From Planctomycetota bacterium (GTDB lineage: Bacteria > Planctomycetota > SBBH01 > JAHFOU01), in assembly GCA_023261525.1 (NCBI GenBank), contig JAHFOU010000008.1, forward strand, positions 6,460 to 19,213: a stretch of 12,754 bases of DNA, given 5' to 3'. The notes beneath the pieces are model-generated. The model saw nothing but the letters and a program-made list of their open reading frames with translations, was not told the origin of the DNA and did no database searches. The first letter of the stretch is position 1. Each line of letters opens with the position of its first letter. The translations under genes and the position numbers were made by a program. This document shows, in pieces, positions 1 to 9,400 of the stretch.

Positions 1-2057
1 TTGGTCCACCGGAGGTAGGGATGGGAGGTCCCCCTTCCCGCGCTGGCGGGCTTGACCCAGAAGGAGAAGAGCCCATGCAGGCCGTTCGCATTCCCCTGGC
101 TCCGGTAGGCGGGGGTGCGGTTCCGCTCCGAGTAGCAGCCGTCGGGGTAGAGGGTGTTGAACGGGGTCAGGGCCAGGAGGCTGCAGGTCAGTTCGGAGGT
201 CATCACCTGCTGGCCGTCGGTCAGGTTGCGACGTTCGGGGCCATCGGCGACGTCCAGGTCGAAGCCATCGTCAAACCTCGCCAGGAGCTTGAGGTCCTGG
301 GTCGTGGCCGTGATCCCGTACCAGGCGTCGTCGGCGGTCTCAAGGGTGGCGAGCTGGAGGCTGCCGTCGTACTCCGCGGGATTGAGCGTCAGTCCCGAGC
401 CCGTCCGTGCATCCACCCAGGGCTCCGGATAGAGCTGGAGGGAGACTCCGTTGGAGGCCCCCGTCATCCAGGTGCCTGGATCCTGGGGCCTCAGGTCGAG
501 GCGGTGCCCCCAGGTCTTCTCCCTCCCGCGGCTCTGGCTGAGGAAGTTCGCGGAACCCGGCAGACGCGGGGATCCGGCGTCCCCGGCGAATTCCCGTTGG
601 GTGGTGAGACGCAGCAGGGAGGGGCCCTTCCGGAAGGCCCGGATCTCCCGTCGAGCCTTCAGGCGTCCCGAGGGGTCCAGGCACCGCCCCTCGCTGAGGA
701 TCTCCATGCCGCAGGAGGGGGCCAGCTCGAACTCCGTGGAGTAGAGCAGCAGGTCGCTCTTGTCGACCCGCTTCCAGAGGGTCGTGTTGGGATTGAACTT
801 GTTCAGGTCACTGTTGGGATTGAAGTTGGCCTTCAGGGTGTCCTTCTTGGCCTGGATGGCATCCTGCCGCCAGGAGGAGGGCGGTGCGGAAAGCACGCTC
901 AGGCCGTCGCAGAACGCGTTCCACTGCGCCCAGGTGTCCAAATCGCTGGGACAGGTGAGGAGGGCCTCGGCAACGAGATGGGTCTCGTCCAGGGGGGAGC
1001 CGGTCGATCCGATCTCGACGGATTCCGAGATCCCCAGGAAGCCCGCGCCGGCGCGGCGCAGATGCACGCCCTTCAGTCCACCCAGGAGGGCGATCAGGAC
1101 CGGGCGCCGGTGGCGGGCCCAGCCCAGCCAGACGGGGGCGCGCGGCTCCAGATCCGGTCGGGGTTCCCCGGTGGAGGCGGATCTGTGGGCCGTCTTGTAC
1201 GAGGCCCAGGTCGGGAAGTTCTTCCCGGTCGCGCCGAGCATGGTGTTCTCCGCGTTGGGCCGGATGACCTTCCGGTCCACGAAGGCCTGCAGGGTCAAGT
1301 AGGGCACCAGGACGTCCAGCTTGTTCTGGCTTCCGCCCAGGGCCAGATCCCGGATCTCCTCGAGGCTCTGCCATCCTCCCTGGGGACGTGCCGTGACGAG
1401 CGCCTGGCCGTCCGCTCGGGTGACCGGGCCGTCCCCGGTCGCCCCGTCCTCCTCGTCCAGGGCGTCGGCCAGGTTCCCCAGGATGCGTTTGAGGACGGCG
1501 TCGTAGGTGCCGGGGTGCTCTCCGGACGAGCTGAGGTCCCCGTCGTTCACGTAGAGGCCACCGGACCGGATCTTGAGGGCGTAGGTGTTCCCCTCCGGGG
1601 AAAGGTCCCCCGTGAGGAGGCCGGAGTAGCCCCGGGAGCGTCCATCGACCTCCGCGAGCCTGGGGGCGCCGTCGAGATTCCGGAAGAAGCTTGGGCGCAG
1701 GGCGTACCGCACGGGGCAGGCGTCGGTGTCCAGATGCGCCGGGCGGTAGCCCTCCGCAGCCGTCTCCGGACCGTCCAGGAGCCTGTCGCCGTTCCAGTCC
1801 TCGCCGCCGTAGCGGGAGGCATCGGCCTCAGGATCCTGTCCGGCCTCCAGGCGGGCCAGGGCGTCCTCGATCCCGCTGCGGGCCAGGAGAAGGGCCCGGG
1901 TGGCGTCCAGGCGCTGCTGGGAGGCCCTGCGCTCCATCTGGGCCAGGGTGACGAAGGCCGTGCCCAGGACCGTCAGGACGCCCAGGACACCGACGATGAC
2001 CAGGAGGATGAGTCCACGCGGGTTTGTGGGCATGGCATGGGGATGCCGCCGGGGCAT
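1..2057 (-). CDS. GspK-like giant pseudopilin with LamG-like C-terminal half, copy D (3' end outside window)
   Basis: Open from an ATG at 2057 to the window edge: 685 codons seen, no stop, so the C-terminus is missing. The start is chosen because AAGGA lies 8 bases upstream and because the leader keeps an R-R-H-P stretch also found in copies B and C; ATG 2033 is the alternative. The leader ends N-P-R-G15, followed by a hydrophobic helix (16-39) and a polar helix; mature position +5 is Val, as in GspK. Conserved blocks: DTDACP (Cys114), GNTYALKI, PYLTL..D...RPN, the APVxLGWARHRRPVL helix, the Cys369/Cys383 block, LKANFNPNSDLNKFNPN at 408-424, and FWVKP at 666-670 opening the LamG-like part, where the window ends. 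The first Cys of the conserved trio is Thr359 here. It follows the sulfatase by 14 bp. Role inferred: tip component of a secretion pseudopilus or similar filament, exposed outside the inner membrane. Family membership is strong; function is not shown. Confidence 0.88.
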   Translation of the reverse strand, partial: MPRRHPHAMPTNPRGLILLVIVGVLGVLTVLGTAFVTLAQMERRASQQRLDATRALLLARSGIEDALARLEAGQDPEADASRYGGEDWNGDRLLDGPETAAEGYRPAHLDTDACPVRYALRPSFFRNLDGAPRLAEVDGRSRGYSGLLTGDLSPEGNTYALKIRSGGLYVNDGDLSSSGEHPGTYDAVLKRILGNLADALDEEDGATGDGPVTRADGQALVTARPQGGWQSLEEIRDLALGGSQNKLDVLVPYLTLQAFVDRKVIRPNAENTMLGATGKNFPTWASYKTAHRSASTGEPRPDLEPRAPVWLGWARHRRPVLIALLGGLKGVHLRRAGAGFLGISESVEIGSTGSPLDETHLVAEALLTCPSDLDTWAQWNAFCDGLSVLSAPPSSWRQDAIQAKKDTLKANFNPNSDLNKFNPNTTLWKRVDKSDLLLYSTEFELAPSCGMEILSEGRCLDPSGRLKARREIRAFRKGPSLLRLTTQREFAGDAGSPRLPGSANFLSQSRGREKTWGHRLDLRPQDPGTWMTGASNGVSLQLYPEPWVDARTGSGLTLNPAEYDGSLQLATLETADDAWYGITATTQDLKLLARFDDGFDLDVADGPERRNLTDGQQVMTSELTCSLLALTPFNTLYPDGCYSERNRTPAYRSQGNANGLHGLFSFWVKPASAGRGTSHPYLRWT

Positions 2058-2065
2058 CGATCCGG

Positions 2066-2070
2066 TCCTT
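2066..2070 (-). promoter_or_regulatory. Ribosome binding site of copy D
   Basis: AAGGA on the minus strand with an 8-base spacer to the ATG at 2057. It lies just after the TAA of the sulfatase and decides for the 2057 start over the in-frame ATG at 2033. Confidence 0.7.
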
Positions 2071-2071
2071 G

Positions 2072-3412
2072 TTAATCCGGTGATCGGGCCGGGGTGGCCC
2101 TCAGCCATTCGTCCAGGCGGATCCGCAAGCGGTCCAACGTCCCTGCGAAGGCAGGGTCGCTGACCAGGTCCTTCAGCTCGTTCCGGTCGGATTCCAGGTC
2201 GTAGAGGTGCTCGGTCGCATCCCGGGACCGCACGTACTTCCAGCGGCCGTCCCGGATCATCTGCCAGAAATCCCCAGGCTCCACGTCGTTCACGCCGCCC
2301 ATCTGGACCTCCGCGAAGGCCGCCTCCCGCAGGGGCTTTCCTCCCGTGAGCGCGGGGATCATGCTCCGTCCTTCCAGCCCTGGTGCCGGGGCGGCCCCCG
2401 CCAGCGCCAGGACGCTGGGGAGGAGGTCCACGCCCACGACGGGGGCGGAGACGGCATCCCCGGGACGGATGTGGCCCGGCCAGCGGGCCAGGGCCGGGGT
2501 CCGGGCCGACTCCTCGAACCAGACCTGCTTGGCCTTGTGGCCGTGGCTTCCCATCATGAAGCCGTTGTCGCTGGCCATGAACACGAAGGTGTTCTCCGCC
2601 AGGCCCAGATCGTCCAGGCGGTCCAGCACCCGGCCGATCTGCTCGTCCATCATGCTGATGGTGGAATAGTAGCCCGCCCAGTCGGCATCCGACGGGAAGG
2701 CCTGGTTCCTGGGCCACCCTGGCGGCGGGGAGAGGTCCTGGACCTTGTAGGGGTGCTTGGGGTCATGCAGGTAGGGGGCATGGGGCGCCGTCGTGGCCAG
2801 CCAGAGCATCCAGGGCTCGCCGGCCCGGCGCGACTCCAGGTAGCGGATGGCGGCGTCCGCGAACGCCACGGTGATGGGCTTGTCGGACATCCAAGGCTTC
2901 CCTTCGCGAAGGAGGCGGGCCTCCTTGTGCCGGGTGGCGCCCCCCGGGAACCAGAGCGGGCATTCCTGGAAGCCCCACTTCCGCGGGTCCCCGCCCAGGT
3001 GGGACTTGCCGACGAAGCCCGTCCGGTAGCCGGCGGCGTTGAGGCGGGTGGCCAGGGTGTCCGAGCCGGCGTCCAGATCGACGGTCTCGTCGGGAAAGCG
3101 CCGCCCGTCCCGGACCGGGGCGTTGTTGAGGACCCCGTTCTGGTGGGGATAGCGTCCGCTGAGGAAGGCGGCCCGGCTGGGACAGCAGAGCGGGGCCGCG
3201 GGATAGAAGGCGTCCAGGCGGATGCCCTGGCTGGCCAGCCGGTCCAGGTGGGGCGTACGGATGGAGGCGTTCCCGAAGCAGCCCAGGGCATCCCAGCGCT
3301 GGTCGTCCGTCAGGATGAAGAGGATGTTGGGCCTGGAGAGGGAGGGCTTCTGCGCCGGTCCGGAGCAGGCGGAGAGGGAGAGCGCCAGCATGAAGGTGAA
3401 CGGTGTTTTCAT
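2072..3412 (-). CDS. Formylglycine-dependent sulfatase, predicted lipoprotein
   Basis: A 446-residue type I sulfatase (alkaline phosphatase fold) that would hydrolyse sulfate esters, probably on a carbohydrate. Visible: a lipoprotein signal with lipobox L-S-A-Cys16 (mature +2 Ser, so outer-membrane or surface anchoring is plausible in a Gram-negative); metal-binding TDDQ at 35-38; activation motif C76-C-P-S-R80 followed by AAFLSGRYP, where Cys76 would become formylglycine; GKSHLG at 135-140 (Lys136, His138); TTAPHAPY with His211; SDNG at 281-284 (metal ligands Asp282, Asn283); and the usual C-terminal region with WKYVR and LYDLESDRNELKDL. Length is normal for the family and no catalytic residue appears lost. 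The ATG at 3412 overlaps the TGA of copy C as ATGA, so translation is probably coupled; a TTG at 3424 is in frame but adds four residues before the signal peptide and is less likely. The SHGHKAKQVWFEES segment is of the type seen in GlcNAc-6-sulfatase-like and related enzymes, but substrate cannot be assigned. No maturing enzyme (FGE or anSME) lies in the window. Confidence 0.95.
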   Translation of the reverse strand: MKTPFTFMLALSLSACSGPAQKPSLSRPNILFILTDDQRWDALGCFGNASIRTPHLDRLASQGIRLDAFYPAAPLCCPSRAAFLSGRYPHQNGVLNNAPVRDGRRFPDETVDLDAGSDTLATRLNAAGYRTGFVGKSHLGGDPRKWGFQECPLWFPGGATRHKEARLLREGKPWMSDKPITVAFADAAIRYLESRRAGEPWMLWLATTAPHAPYLHDPKHPYKVQDLSPPPGWPRNQAFPSDADWAGYYSTISMMDEQIGRVLDRLDDLGLAENTFVFMASDNGFMMGSHGHKAKQVWFEESARTPALARWPGHIRPGDAVSAPVVGVDLLPSVLALAGAAPAPGLEGRSMIPALTGGKPLREAAFAEVQMGGVNDVEPGDFWQMIRDGRWKYVRSRDATEHLYDLESDRNELKDLVSDPAFAGTLDRLRIRLDEWLRATPARSPD

Positions 3413-6390
3413 GGATTCATCCAAGCGCTGAACAGGGGGTCCCCAGGTGCCGCGTAGAGGATGCTGAGGTCATCGAACACGGGGGAATTCAGCAGGGGGG
3501 TGTTGGCGTCGAAAGCCCCTGTCCCGCGCAGGAAGACGACCCGGGCGCGGAAGGGCCCGGGGATCCGGCGGCCCAGGCTCCAGTCCTGCCGGGCATCGGC
3601 AGGAGTTCCCTTGGATGAACTTCCCGCCGGATCCCAGAGGTAGGCTGGCGAGGTGAGGTCCGGGGAAACCATCTCGACCACGGCGTAATCGTCCGGGAGC
3701 TCGGCGGGATTTCGGAAGGTCCAGGCGACGCGCCGGATCAGGCTTCCCGCGGGCAGCGGCAGGACCGGGGAGAGGTAGGATCCTCCCACGCCGGGAACGG
3801 GTGGAGCGGTATAGGTGCGGTACAGGCCGCCCTTGTAATAGCGGCCATCCCGGAAGCGGTTGAGGGCGAAAGGATGGGCGAGGGTGTCATCCTGGGGGAC
3901 CGTGTAGACGGCGAATTCGTCCAGGGTCGCATCGGCGCCCCGGCCCAGGGCACGGGTCTCGATCGCATTCGTCATTGCGCCGGGGTGACGGGCACCCAGG
4001 CGGAGGGTGTGGGGGCCGAACAGATCGTCGCTGGCGAGGTTCGAGGTGTCGGTCACATTGGGTGTGGCGTCCGGGTAGTCGTCGAGGGAGGCGAGTTCCG
4101 AGGTTCCGGTGCCGTCGTTCAGCACCAGTTCGCCGTTCCCGTCCCGGGTGGGGGATTGAAGATCCCAATAGAAGGTGACGAGGTGCCAGCGCCGCTGGAC
4201 GAGGTGGGATGCCGTGAAGCGGTGCTCGCGGCCGTAGTCGTTGGGGTCGTGGTTGACCTCGAACTGCCCCGCAACCCCGCTCAGGCCATGGGCGACGCCG
4301 AAAAACTGGTTGATGCCGACATTGGTGTCGGAAATGTAGTTTCCCCGGTGCACGAAAGGTCTTTTGCGGGTGCTGGAGGAGCCGTAGGAGGGCTTGACCC
4401 AGAAGCTCAGCAGGCCTCTCAGGCCGTCGATGTTGCCCTGCTCGAGGTAGCTGGGGGTGCGCTGCCACTCCGAGTAGCACCCGTCGGGATGCAGGGTGTT
4501 GGGCAGGGAATCGTGCAACAGCGGATGCGTCACGGGCGCCTGCAGGGTGTCGGGCAGGACGCCAGGATTGCCCAGGGAGCCCGTCTCCAGGTCCAATCCG
4601 TCGTCGAAGCCGGCGAGCATGGACATGGACAGGCCGCCCACGCCATAGGTATCCCCAGGCTGGGTCTCCACCGTGGCGATCTGGAGACTGCCGTCATAGG
4701 GGGCCGGGGTGATCTGAAGGCTGCCTCCGCTGGTGACATAGGGGTCGGGATAGGTCTGGAGCGCCACGCCGAAGGCATAGGCTCCACTGCTTCTCGCGCC
4801 CCAGGTCCGTGCGCCCGCGGCATCCAGGCTCTCCGACAGGAAGTCCGCCGGATTGCGCGGCAGGGTCTCATCGCCGGCCCTTTGGAGGTCCCCCAGGTTC
4901 CCGCAGGTGAATTCCGCCTGGGTGCTGAGGCGCACCACCCTGGGCGGCGCCAGGGTGGCGCTCAGGTGACGCATGGCGAGGAGCCGGCCCTGGGCGTCCA
5001 GGCAGCGTCCCAGGCTCTCCACCTCGATGGCCGTGGTCGGGAACAGGCTGAACTCCGTGGAGTAGGCCAGGAGGTCCATCTTGTCCACCTGGCGGGTCAT
5101 GAAGGCGTTGGGGTTGAACTTGTTGAGGTCGCTGTTGGGGTTGAAATTCGCCTTGAGGATGCTCCTGCAGGCGTTGACGACCCGGGCGTTCCCGGTAAAG
5201 GGGACCGTCTCACAGAGCGCGTCCCAGTCGTTCCAGGTCGTCAGGTCCGAGGAGCAGGAAAGGATCTTCTGGACGGCCACCTGGCAATTCCCGCCGGTCC
5301 AGGAGTTGGTCAGCGTGGCGAGCGTCATGCCCCCCACGTAGTCGCTCAGGGTGCCCTCTGCGACCGTGGAGGTGGCGGTGGTCATCTCCGGCGTCGCCTG
5401 ACGCTCTTCGAGGTAGAGTCCCTCCAGGTCCGCGAGGAGCGCCGTCAGGACGGGTCGGCGGGCGCGGGCCCAGGCCAGAGAGACCGGAGCCCGGGCGGCC
5501 AGGGACGGTGCGCCGCGGGTCGGCGCGGTCCCCTCCTTGGCGCCGAGCGCGATGTCGGACCAGCAGTGGTAGTAGAGCGCGCCCGCGATGTTGGCCGAGT
5601 TCATGCTCGCGGAGGCATTGGGGCTGATCACATGGCCGTCCACCCAGGCCTGGAGAGTCAGGTAGGGCCTGAGGGCCTCCAGCTTGTTCTGGCCCAGGAC
5701 CGCGCGGATCTCCTCCCAGTCCTTCCAGCCGCCGGAAGGCCGCCTGTCCACGAGCGCCCAACCGTCCACCTGGGAGACCGGGCCGTTCCCGGCGGCCCCG
5801 TCCTCCCGGTCGACGGCCTCGGCCAGGGTGCCCAGGATGCGGCGAAGGGAGGGGTTGGCATCGTTGACGTAGATCCCCCCGGATTGGATCTTGAGGGTGT
5901 AGGTGTTGCCTTCCGGGGCAAGATCCCCGGAGAGGAGGCCGGTATATCCCCGCTGCCTGTCCTCCACGGCCAGAAGCCTGGGGTTGATCCCGAGGGAGCG
6001 GAAGAAACTGGGGCGCATGGCCTGCCGGAGCGGGCAGGCGTCCGTATCCAACCGGCCGGGCTGGTAGACCTGGCCGTCCGTCTCGGGCCCGGCATTCAGG
6101 ATTCCGTCGGGATTCCAGTCCTCGCCGCGGTAGCGGGAGACGTCGGCCTCGGGGTCCTGGCCGGAGGCCAGGCGGGCCAGGGCGTCCTCGATCCCGGATC
6201 GGGCCAGCAGGAGGGCCTTGGTGGCGTGCAGGCGCTGTTGGGAGGCGCGACGCTCCAGCCGGGCCAGGGTCACGAAGGCCGCGGCCAGCACCATCAGGAC
6301 GGCGAGGACGCCGACGACCACCAGGAGGGCCAGGCCGCGTCTGCGGGTCAGCATGTCCCAGGGATGCCGCGGGGACTCACTCCGGTCCAT
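3409..6390 (-). CDS. GspK-like giant pseudopilin with LamG-like C-terminal half, copy C
   Basis: A 993-residue protein. The leader ends R-R-R-G19, followed by a hydrophobic helix (20-40) and a polar helix; mature +5 is Val. The ATG at 6390 is preferred (AGGT five bases upstream, leader resembling copy B); the frame stays open to 6456, but that would overlap copy B. An internal ATG at 6354 (residue 13) would give a more classical 7-residue leader. Residues 162-330 follow GspK order: GNTYTLKIQSGGIYVND, a helix with LAEAVDRED, WEEIRAVLG, PYLTL, then APVSLAWARARRPVLTALLADL, resembling the GspK helix that follows its NVNTA-type motif. Next come Cys369, Cys379 and Cys393 with SDLTTWNDWDALC, and LKANFNPNSDLNKFNPN at 412-428. 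LamG-like part: FDDGLDL near 595, PDGCYSEW, FWVKP at 663-667, WHLVTFYWD at 735-743, ADATLDEFAVY at 819-829. A closing beta module (869-980) has SPVFDDLSILY and the tail LFSAWMNP. It lies 22 bp after copy B, and its stop overlaps the sulfatase start. Confidence 0.9.
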   Translation of the reverse strand: MDRSESPRHPWDMLTRRRGLALLVVVGVLAVLMVLAAAFVTLARLERRASQQRLHATKALLLARSGIEDALARLASGQDPEADVSRYRGEDWNPDGILNAGPETDGQVYQPGRLDTDACPLRQAMRPSFFRSLGINPRLLAVEDRQRGYTGLLSGDLAPEGNTYTLKIQSGGIYVNDANPSLRRILGTLAEAVDREDGAAGNGPVSQVDGWALVDRRPSGGWKDWEEIRAVLGQNKLEALRPYLTLQAWVDGHVISPNASASMNSANIAGALYYHCWSDIALGAKEGTAPTRGAPSLAARAPVSLAWARARRPVLTALLADLEGLYLEERQATPEMTTATSTVAEGTLSDYVGGMTLATLTNSWTGGNCQVAVQKILSCSSDLTTWNDWDALCETVPFTGNARVVNACRSILKANFNPNSDLNKFNPNAFMTRQVDKMDLLAYSTEFSLFPTTAIEVESLGRCLDAQGRLLAMRHLSATLAPPRVVRLSTQAEFTCGNLGDLQRAGDETLPRNPADFLSESLDAAGARTWGARSSGAYAFGVALQTYPDPYVTSGGSLQITPAPYDGSLQIATVETQPGDTYGVGGLSMSMLAGFDDGLDLETGSLGNPGVLPDTLQAPVTHPLLHDSLPNTLHPDGCYSEWQRTPSYLEQGNIDGLRGLLSFWVKPSYGSSSTRKRPFVHRGNYISDTNVGINQFFGVAHGLSGVAGQFEVNHDPNDYGREHRFTASHLVQRRWHLVTFYWDLQSPTRDGNGELVLNDGTGTSELASLDDYPDATPNVTDTSNLASDDLFGPHTLRLGARHPGAMTNAIETRALGRGADATLDEFAVYTVPQDDTLAHPFALNRFRDGRYYKGGLYRTYTAPPVPGVGGSYLSPVLPLPAGSLIRRVAWTFRNPAELPDDYAVVEMVSPDLTSPAYLWDPAGSSSKGTPADARQDWSLGRRIPGPFRARVVFLRGTGAFDANTPLLNSPVFDDLSILYAAPGDPLFSAWMNP
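6113..6370. repeat. 258-bp direct repeat, copy in gene C
   Basis: Base-for-base identical to 9156-9413. It encodes the end of the leader, the hydrophobic and polar helices and the following RYRGEDWNP region (about residues 8-93) of copy C. The identity ends abruptly on both sides (6112 and 6371 differ), although the flanking protein sequences remain homologous. Confidence 0.95.
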
Positions 6391-6412
6391 CAGATACCTA
6401 TTTCGGAGAGGA

Positions 6413-9400
6413 TCACGGATCCCAGGCGAGCAGGCGGGGGCCTCCAGCAGGGTCATAGACCAGGGTGAGGTCGTCCAGGACGGGAGATTGAAGGATGGGG
6501 GTGTCGAGATCCATGGGGCCAGATGCCCTTGAGAACTGGACCCTGAGACGGAACGGTTCGGTCACGCTCCTGCCGACGCGCCAGGAGGCTCCGAGGGACG
6601 TCGGGATCCCGCTGGTGGAGTCCTCCGGCTTCCAGAGATGGGCCGGGGAGGAAAGGTCGGACTTCAGCAGCTCGACCACGGGATCGTCGCCCGGCAGGGA
6701 AGCCGGCCTGCGCCAGGTCCAATGGACCTGTCTCAGGACCGGGTTCCCGGGAAGCTGGATCGGGCCGCTCACCCAGGCGCCAGCCTCTCCCTCCGTCGGA
6801 GGCTGCGTGAAACTGCGGAGGGCTCCCCCCTTGTAGTACCTGCCCGCCCGGAAGCGTTTGAGTGCCAGCACCTCGGGCAGGGACTTGTCGGTCGGGCAGT
6901 CGTAGAGGACGAATTCATCGATCGTGGCATCGGCCCCAAGACCCAGGATGGAACTCTGGGATCCCCCGGTGGGGACCGGGGACCGGGTCCTTCCCCCCAG
7001 GCTGATCCGGTGGGCGCCGTAAGCGTCGTCGGTGCAGAGGTCCGAGGCCATCCCCGAGGCGTTGTTGTTCGTGCCGTAGTGGTTGACGGCATCGACGTCG
7101 GAGGGGGCGGTGGCGGAACCGCCATTGACGATCAATTCCCCCGTCTCGTCCGCGCTGGCTCCCTGGAAATTCCAGTAGAAGGTGACGAGGGTCCAGTTCC
7201 CCAGGGTGGGGGGGTGGGCGATTTGGAAGCGGTGTTCGCGCTGGTCGTCGGCTGTGTCATGGGTGATCTCGAAGTGGGCCTGGATGCCCATGGGGACAGT
7301 GGGCTTGAAGCCCCCGGATTGCATGGCATTCGTGACCGCGAAGAACTGGGAGAGTCCGCCGCCAAGCGGGATCGTGTAATTGGACCAGGTGACGAAGGCC
7401 CGTCCCCGCTTCTGGGCTGAGGCATAGGACGGCTTCACCCAGAAGCCGAGGATCCCGTGCAGCCCGTTGGCGCTGCCGGCATCCGGGTACTGGGGGGTCC
7501 GCTGCCACTCGGAATAGGCGCCGTCCGGGTTCAGGGTGCCGGGACGGATCGGGTCCAGGAGTCTGCTTCCCGTCGGGGCCTGCCGGGTGTCCGGCAGGAG
7601 CGTGAGGGCTCCCTTCGTTCCGGAGTCCAGATCCATCCCATCGTCGTAGGAGGCGAGCATCTTCATCGCGAGTCCCCCGACGCCATAGGTCTCGTCCGCC
7701 GCGGTCTCCATCGTGGCGAGCTGCAGGCAGCCATCGTAGGTCGCCGGGTTGATCTGAAGGGAGCCCCCGATGGAAAGATACGGCTCAGGATAGGCCTGGA
7801 GGGCGGAACCTCCCCCCGCAACGGCGCTTGGCATCCGGCATCCCCAGGTGGATCCGCCCAGGGTCACCCGGTTCCCGCTGAGGTACTCCCGCGGCAGGCG
7901 CGGATTGCTCTCGTCCCCGGCCCGCTGGAGGTTCCCCAGATGCTCGCAGACGAACTCGCTCTGGGTGGTCAACCGGACGATCTCGGGAGGGGCCTGCTCG
8001 GTCCGGGCGGTGCGGGAGGCTAGCAGGCGGCCCTGGGCATCCAGGATCAGGCCCAGGGACTCGATCTCCACCGAAGTGCTCGGGAACAGGCTGAACTCCG
8101 GCGCATAGGCCAGCAGGTCCATCTTGTCCGCGGGCCTTGCCAGGAGTGCGTTGGGATTGAACTTGTTGAGGTCGCTGTTGGGGTTGGCGTTGGCCTTCAG
8201 GATGCTCCTCTTGGCCTCCTGGCTTCCGGCGTTTCCCGAGAGGGACATCCCATCACACAAGGCATCCCACGCGTCCCAGGTCGCCAGGTCCGAGGTGCAG
8301 GACAAGAGCTGTTGTGCGGCGCGGTGGCAGTCATCGGCCGGGTCCCAGGTATTCGCCAGCTTGTCGGAGACCAGGATGCCCAGGGAGTTGGCCCCTTCGC
8401 CACTGGATGTGCTGGAGGCCTCCGGTTGAGCCTGCTTCTCGCTGAGCCAGAGTCCTTCGAGGTCGCCGAACAGGGCAAGCAGGACAGGAAGGCGGTGGCG
8501 AGCCCAGCCTAGAGGGACCGGCGCCCTGAAATCCGGGAGAGGGGCTCCTCTCAGGGGGATCCCGGCGGCGTCCAGGCCGGTCCGAAGATCCGACCAGGTC
8601 TGGTAGTACGGCGACGTTCCCATCGGTCGGGAGATCATGGCCGTCGAGGCGTTCGGCCGGATCACGTGCCCGTCCATCCAGGCATGGAGGGTCAGGTCAG
8701 GGCGGATTGCATCCAGCTTGGCTTGGCTTCCTCCGAGGGCAATGTCCCGGATCTGCGACCAGCTGCTCCACCCGGTCGCGGGGCGGTTGTCGATCAGCCG
8801 CCATCCATCCGTCTGGTCCAGCGGCTGGCCGTCGTCGGCTCCCTGGCGGTCGATGGCTTCCGCCAGGTTCCCGAGGATCCGTCTCAGCATGGGGGCATCC
8901 AAGTCGTTGACGAAGATCCCGCCCGACTTGATCTTGAGGGCGTAGGTGTTGCCCTCCGGGACGCAGTCCCCTCCAAGGAGGCCGGAGTAGCCCCGAGGGC
9001 GCCCATCCACGACCACGAGACGTGGATTCACGCCCAGAGCCTTGAAAAAGCTGGGACGCATCGCATGCTGGACCGGGCAGGCATCCGTGTCCAACTGGCC
9101 CGGTTGGTAGACCTGGCCATCCGTCTCGGGGCCGGCGTTGAGGATCCCGTCGGGGTTCCAGTCCTCGCCGCGGTAGCGGGAGACGTCGGCCTCGGGGTCC
9201 TGGCCGGAGGCCAGGCGGGCCAGGGCGTCCTCGATCCCGGATCGGGCCAGCAGGAGGGCCTTGGTGGCGTGCAGGCGCTGTTGGGAGGCGCGACGCTCCA
9301 GCCGGGCCAGGGTCACGAAGGCCGCGGCCAGCACCATCAGGACGGCGAGGACGCCGACGACCACCAGGAGGGCCAGGCCGCGTCTGCGGGTCAGCATGTC

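Noticed and set aside
21..2075. Long plus-strand open frame opposite copy D (684 codons)
   Set aside because: It is antisense to a gene with clear homology to three paralogues; its translation is low-complexity Gly/Val/Gln/Arg with no recognisable domain, as expected for the antisense of GC-rich codons.
2207..3457. Plus-strand open frame opposite the sulfatase (416 codons)
   Set aside because: The minus strand encodes a sulfatase with all expected motifs; the plus-strand product is compositionally biased and unrecognisable.
6391..6456. N-terminal extension of copy C to 6456
   Set aside because: It would overlap the end of copy B by 44 bases and give a 41-residue leader; ATG 6390 matches copy B.
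3874..6468. Long plus-strand open frame opposite copy C (864 codons)
   Set aside because: Same antisense artefact; parts of it recur opposite copy B only because the minus-strand genes are paralogous and share the 258-bp repeat.
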